This document shows positions 55,244 to 57,024 of a stretch of 57,024 bases of DNA, piece after piece; positions within the stretch are counted from its first letter, which is position 1, and every line of letters begins with the position of its first letter. The notes under the pieces were generated by a model. It was not told where the DNA came from, made no database searches, and saw only the letters and a program-made list of their open reading frames with translations. Origin of the DNA: Lyngbya aestuarii BL J (lineage in GTDB: Bacteria; Cyanobacteriota; Cyanobacteriia; Cyanobacteriales; Microcoleaceae); contig NZ_AUZM01000042.1 of assembly GCF_000478195.2 (NCBI RefSeq), positions 1 through 57,024 on the forward strand, written 5' to 3'. The translations under genes were made by a program, and so were the position numbers.

Positions 55244-55264
55244 GCGGCCAGACATTCCGACCGC
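55244..55264 (-). terminator. Minus-strand terminator-like hairpin
   Basis: GCGG (55244-55247) and CCGC (55261-55264) with inner pairs form a short GC stem. On the minus strand it is followed by TTTAGTTTTATC. It could end a minus-strand transcript coming from the structured region at 55270-55400. Confidence 0.4.
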
Positions 55265-55338
55265 ATCGAAAATCCTCACACCACACACACAGGAATGACA
55301 TACAAATTTAACAGAGACGTCATTTACTTTTTTCAGGA

Positions 55339-55397
55339 AGGACACCGGCGACTGGCCGTGTTTCGTCTCGGTGTCCTAACTGGTTCGCTCCTCACAC
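55339..55397. ncRNA. Possible structured small RNA
   Basis: AGGACACCG (55339-55347) and CGGTGTCCT (55369-55377) form a perfect 9-base stem with a 21-base loop that contains a further GAC/GTC pair. It is followed by unpaired sequence with CTCCTCACAC (55388-55397). That decamer equals 10 of the 11 bases of the conserved single-stranded motif of the cyanobacterial RNA Yfr1 (ACUCCUCACAC). The expected downstream terminator stem was not found, so this is a candidate only, and the strand is uncertain. Confidence 0.3.
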
Positions 55398-55587
55398 GCT
55401 TGTAACTGTATCCAAACCATTATCCTTTTGTCAATACTCTCATCAGGATTTTTTTGGGCAAGATCCTAAAATCCTTATATCATCACTGTTGTAGTTGCAG
55501 GGAAACTCTCAGTTAAAGATTGACTCCGCCTCGGAAGTGGGACAACAGACAGCCATTTCCCCTGAAGTCCACAACAAATTGTATAGG

Positions 55588-55672
55588 TAGGGAGGTGGGG
55601 AGGTGGGGAGATGGGGAGATGGGGAGATGGGGAGATGGGGAGATGGGGAGATGGGGAGATGGGGAGATGGGG
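55588..55672. repeat. Tandem repeat (AGATGGGG)x8 with GGGAGGT lead-in
   Basis: Eight perfect copies of the octamer AGATGGGG at 55609-55672, preceded by GGGAGGTGGGGAGGTGGGG. All copies are identical, which indicates recent slippage. The G runs every 8 bases could form a G-quadruplex. Confidence 0.95.
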
Positions 55673-55752
55673 AATGGCTATCCCGTTGGGGGAGATCTTA
55701 TAGCACTACGCATTATGGTTAGGACATTAGTAAAAGCTGAAAGTTGAGGCAG

Positions 55753-55850
55753 TGCGGTCTTGGGGTCACGCCTGCGTGGAGCGCGAAGTCCGTTGCGGGG
55801 GTTCCCCCCGTTGTAGGAACTTCGTAATCTTAGCAACTGCCGTGGCGGTG
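55753..55850. repeat. Dispersed palindromic repeat, possibly composite
   Basis: GGCAGTGCGGTCTTGGGG near the left and GCAACTGCC near the right belong to a repeat type common in oscillatorialean genomes. It surrounds GGGGGTTCCCCCC, and an extra segment (CACGCCTGCGTGGAGCGCGA) lies inside. This looks like one repeat interrupted by another. Confidence 0.5.
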
Positions 55851-55991
55851 TCGGTTTCTGTCCCGCCTAACTTTTTAAGAAGCTGAAAATCTTTTCTAGT
55901 CTCACTTTTGCCAGATGAGCTGTTGCCTATTGCGAGAGCGCTTCGCGCTATACCTTCTGCCTTTTGCCTAAATTATTCTGCCTTCATTCAA

Positions 55992-57024
55992 TTAAAACGG
56001 CGTATAAGTAATTGAGAAATAAACCCCGGCTTCTTGTAAAGAATTTTCGTCTCGATCATCAACTTCATTGAACGGAATTCCATAATCAATTCGAGCGTTA
56101 AACCGTTCTCCTAAACGCAATTGTAAACCCAATCCAATCCCGGCAATCGTATCATTTTCTTGGCTATCTTCTTCCTCAACATTCCAGCCTCGACCCAAAT
56201 CAAAAAACGGCACAATTTGCAATACATTTCCTTCGCCAAAACGAGCGACTGGAAACAAAGCTTCAGCAGAGAAAAACACACCATTATCCGTTAATAAAAC
56301 ATCCTGACGATAGCCTCGCACACTCTGATAACCCCCTAAAGGAAACTGTTCTAACGGCACCAACGCTCTAGTCGATAATTGTATATCTGATCGCACCACC
56401 AACAACAGATCGGGCGCTAATAATCGCACATATTGACCTTGACCTCGCCAAGTAAAAAATCGACTATCGGGCGGTTCATTATTAATTGTCGCATCAAATG
56501 CACCCACACCTAAACTAAACTGTGATCGCCCAGCCAAAACCGATCTTGAAGTTCTTCGAGTGTATTCTTGAAACACACGAATTGCCGAAATTTTGGTGCT
56601 TCCATCTTCTTCAGCACCCACAGAAAGAGGTTCTTCTTCTCCTAAAATAGTGGTTTGGCTATTTTCCCGAGAAAGGGTTAATCCCACCGCAATATCTTGA
56701 GTCGGAGTTTGATAAATCGGTTGACGAATCGTTAACCCAAAGCGATCAGAATCTCCGGTGATATTCAGGCGATCAAATGGTTCTTCAATAACTTCCGAAT
56801 CTGTGCCATAATAATCAAAACGAATTGTACCATTGCGGGCATTAATTGGAAAAGTGTAGTTGATATCATAGCGATCGCTACCATCGGTATTCGTATAAGC
56901 AGTATTAATGCGATCGCCAAATCCCAATAAATTAGCTTCTGTAACACTCAAACCTCGACGAAAACTTCCCACACTCGGAATCCGACCATTATCAGCAATT
57001 AGTTGTAAACTAAAGGTATCTGCG
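55992..57024 (-). CDS. ShlB/FhaC-type (TpsB) outer-membrane transporter, C-terminal part (5' end outside window)
   Basis: The frame is open to the right edge, so the protein is truncated by the window: at least 344 residues of beta-barrel are visible. It shows alternating strand patterns (GDRINTAYTNTDGSDRYDINYTFP, TIRFDYYGTD, DRFGLTIRQPIYQTP) and the family landmark GGYQSVRGYRQDVLL (VRGYR is the tip of the loop that plugs the pore). AEALFPVARFG, then VPFFDLGRGWN and a C-terminal FSITYTPF end the barrel with a terminal aromatic. TpsB proteins export large TpsA adhesins or haemolysins; POTRA domains should lie upstream. No TpsA gene is visible on the downstream side. Confidence 0.88.
   Translation of the reverse strand, partial: ADTFSLQLIADNGRIPSVGSFRRGLSVTEANLLGFGDRINTAYTNTDGSDRYDINYTFPINARNGTIRFDYYGTDSEVIEEPFDRLNITGDSDRFGLTIRQPIYQTPTQDIAVGLTLSRENSQTTILGEEEPLSVGAEEDGSTKISAIRVFQEYTRRTSRSVLAGRSQFSLGVGAFDATINNEPPDSRFFTWRGQGQYVRLLAPDLLLVVRSDIQLSTRALVPLEQFPLGGYQSVRGYRQDVLLTDNGVFFSAEALFPVARFGEGNVLQIVPFFDLGRGWNVEEEDSQENDTIAGIGLGLQLRLGERFNARIDYGIPFNEVDDRDENSLQEAGVYFSITYTPF

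Larger units (their letters stand above)
55124..55991. other. 870-base spacer: hairpins, tandem repeat and dispersed repeats
   Basis: No convincing gene. From left: a minus-strand hairpin (55244-55264), two CTCCTCACAC-type motifs (55273-55281 and 55388-55397), a strong hairpin (55339-55377), the AGATGGGG array (55609-55672), and two palindromic dispersed repeats (about 55753-55850 and 55930-55975). A 75-codon frame over the array (GRWGDGEM units) is a product of the repeat. Confidence 0.6.

Noticed and set aside
55298-55399. 33-codon plus-strand frame (MTYKFNRDVIYFFQEG)
   Set aside because: It crosses the strong hairpin, lacks supporting context, and the structure is better explained as RNA or DNA folding.
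55520-55747. 75-codon plus-strand frame with GRWGDGEM repeats
   Set aside because: It exists only because the AGATGGGG array has no stop in that frame; flanks are not protein-like and there is no ribosome site.

Overview
The window is chromosomal DNA from a cyanobacterium, most likely a filamentous, oscillatorialean one. The evidence is frequent HIP1-type octamers (GCGATCGC), cyanobacterial gene families (an RRM protein with a Gly/Arg tail, a pentapeptide-repeat Ser/Thr kinase, a GAF/SpoIIE phosphatase, an RDD plus pentapeptide membrane protein), long PAS/GAF signalling proteins, and dispersed G-rich/C-rich foldback repeats. The exact genus cannot be settled from the sequence alone. No rRNA, tRNA, CRISPR array or prophage was recognised.

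Layout. 1-0.35 kb: the end of an IS200/IS605 transposase and its right end. 0.35-2.5 kb: a large RTX (calcium-binding repeat) protein with a 260-residue Pro-Glu linker. 3.1-9.1 kb: a surface-glycan/sulfation neighbourhood (AlkP-superfamily phosphohydrolase, two different sulfotransferases, a family 2 glycosyltransferase, a hexapeptide acetyltransferase), with an IS605-like structured relic between its divergent halves. 9.1-28.6 kb: mostly housekeeping and signalling genes (Ser/Thr kinase with pentapeptide repeats, pheT, YciI-like, DUF2780-like, proline iminopeptidase, argH, SpoIIE-type phosphatase, ftsY, a multi-GAF protein with a degenerate ATPase-like end, pyrD) plus small secreted or membrane proteins. 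28.6-37.9 kb: a cold-shock-type RNA-binding protein, a 1488-residue hybrid histidine kinase, phosphoglucomutase, a coiled-coil protein and a single-pass protein with a GspC/PilP-like end. 38.2-43.5 kb: a Zn/Cd/Pb-type P1B ATPase, a small secreted protein, and an RDD-HEAT-pentapeptide membrane protein. 43.8-48.9 kb: a cupin-globin fusion followed, convergently, by an ABC exporter with two paralogous permeases. 49.1-51.6 kb: a grxC-gshB-oxidoreductase operon. 51.7-53.1 kb: a solitary, apparently intact TnpB element. 53.2-57.0 kb: alpha carbonic anhydrase, a THUMP-type rRNA methyltransferase, an 870-bp repeat-rich spacer with a possible structured RNA, and the C-terminal part of a two-partner-secretion outer-membrane transporter that runs off the window.

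How parts fit together. The sulfotransferase/glycosyltransferase/acetyltransferase genes could build and decorate an extracellular polysaccharide. grxC and gshB make and use glutathione. The ABC ATPase and its two permeases form one exporter. The most unusual protein is the cupin-globin fusion (43784-44569). Its globin half keeps the flavohaemoglobin TyrB10, GlnE7 and proximal His, but it has no reductase domain and carries Gln where flavohaemoglobins have the proximal-triad Glu. The N-terminal cupin is fused in place of any familiar partner.
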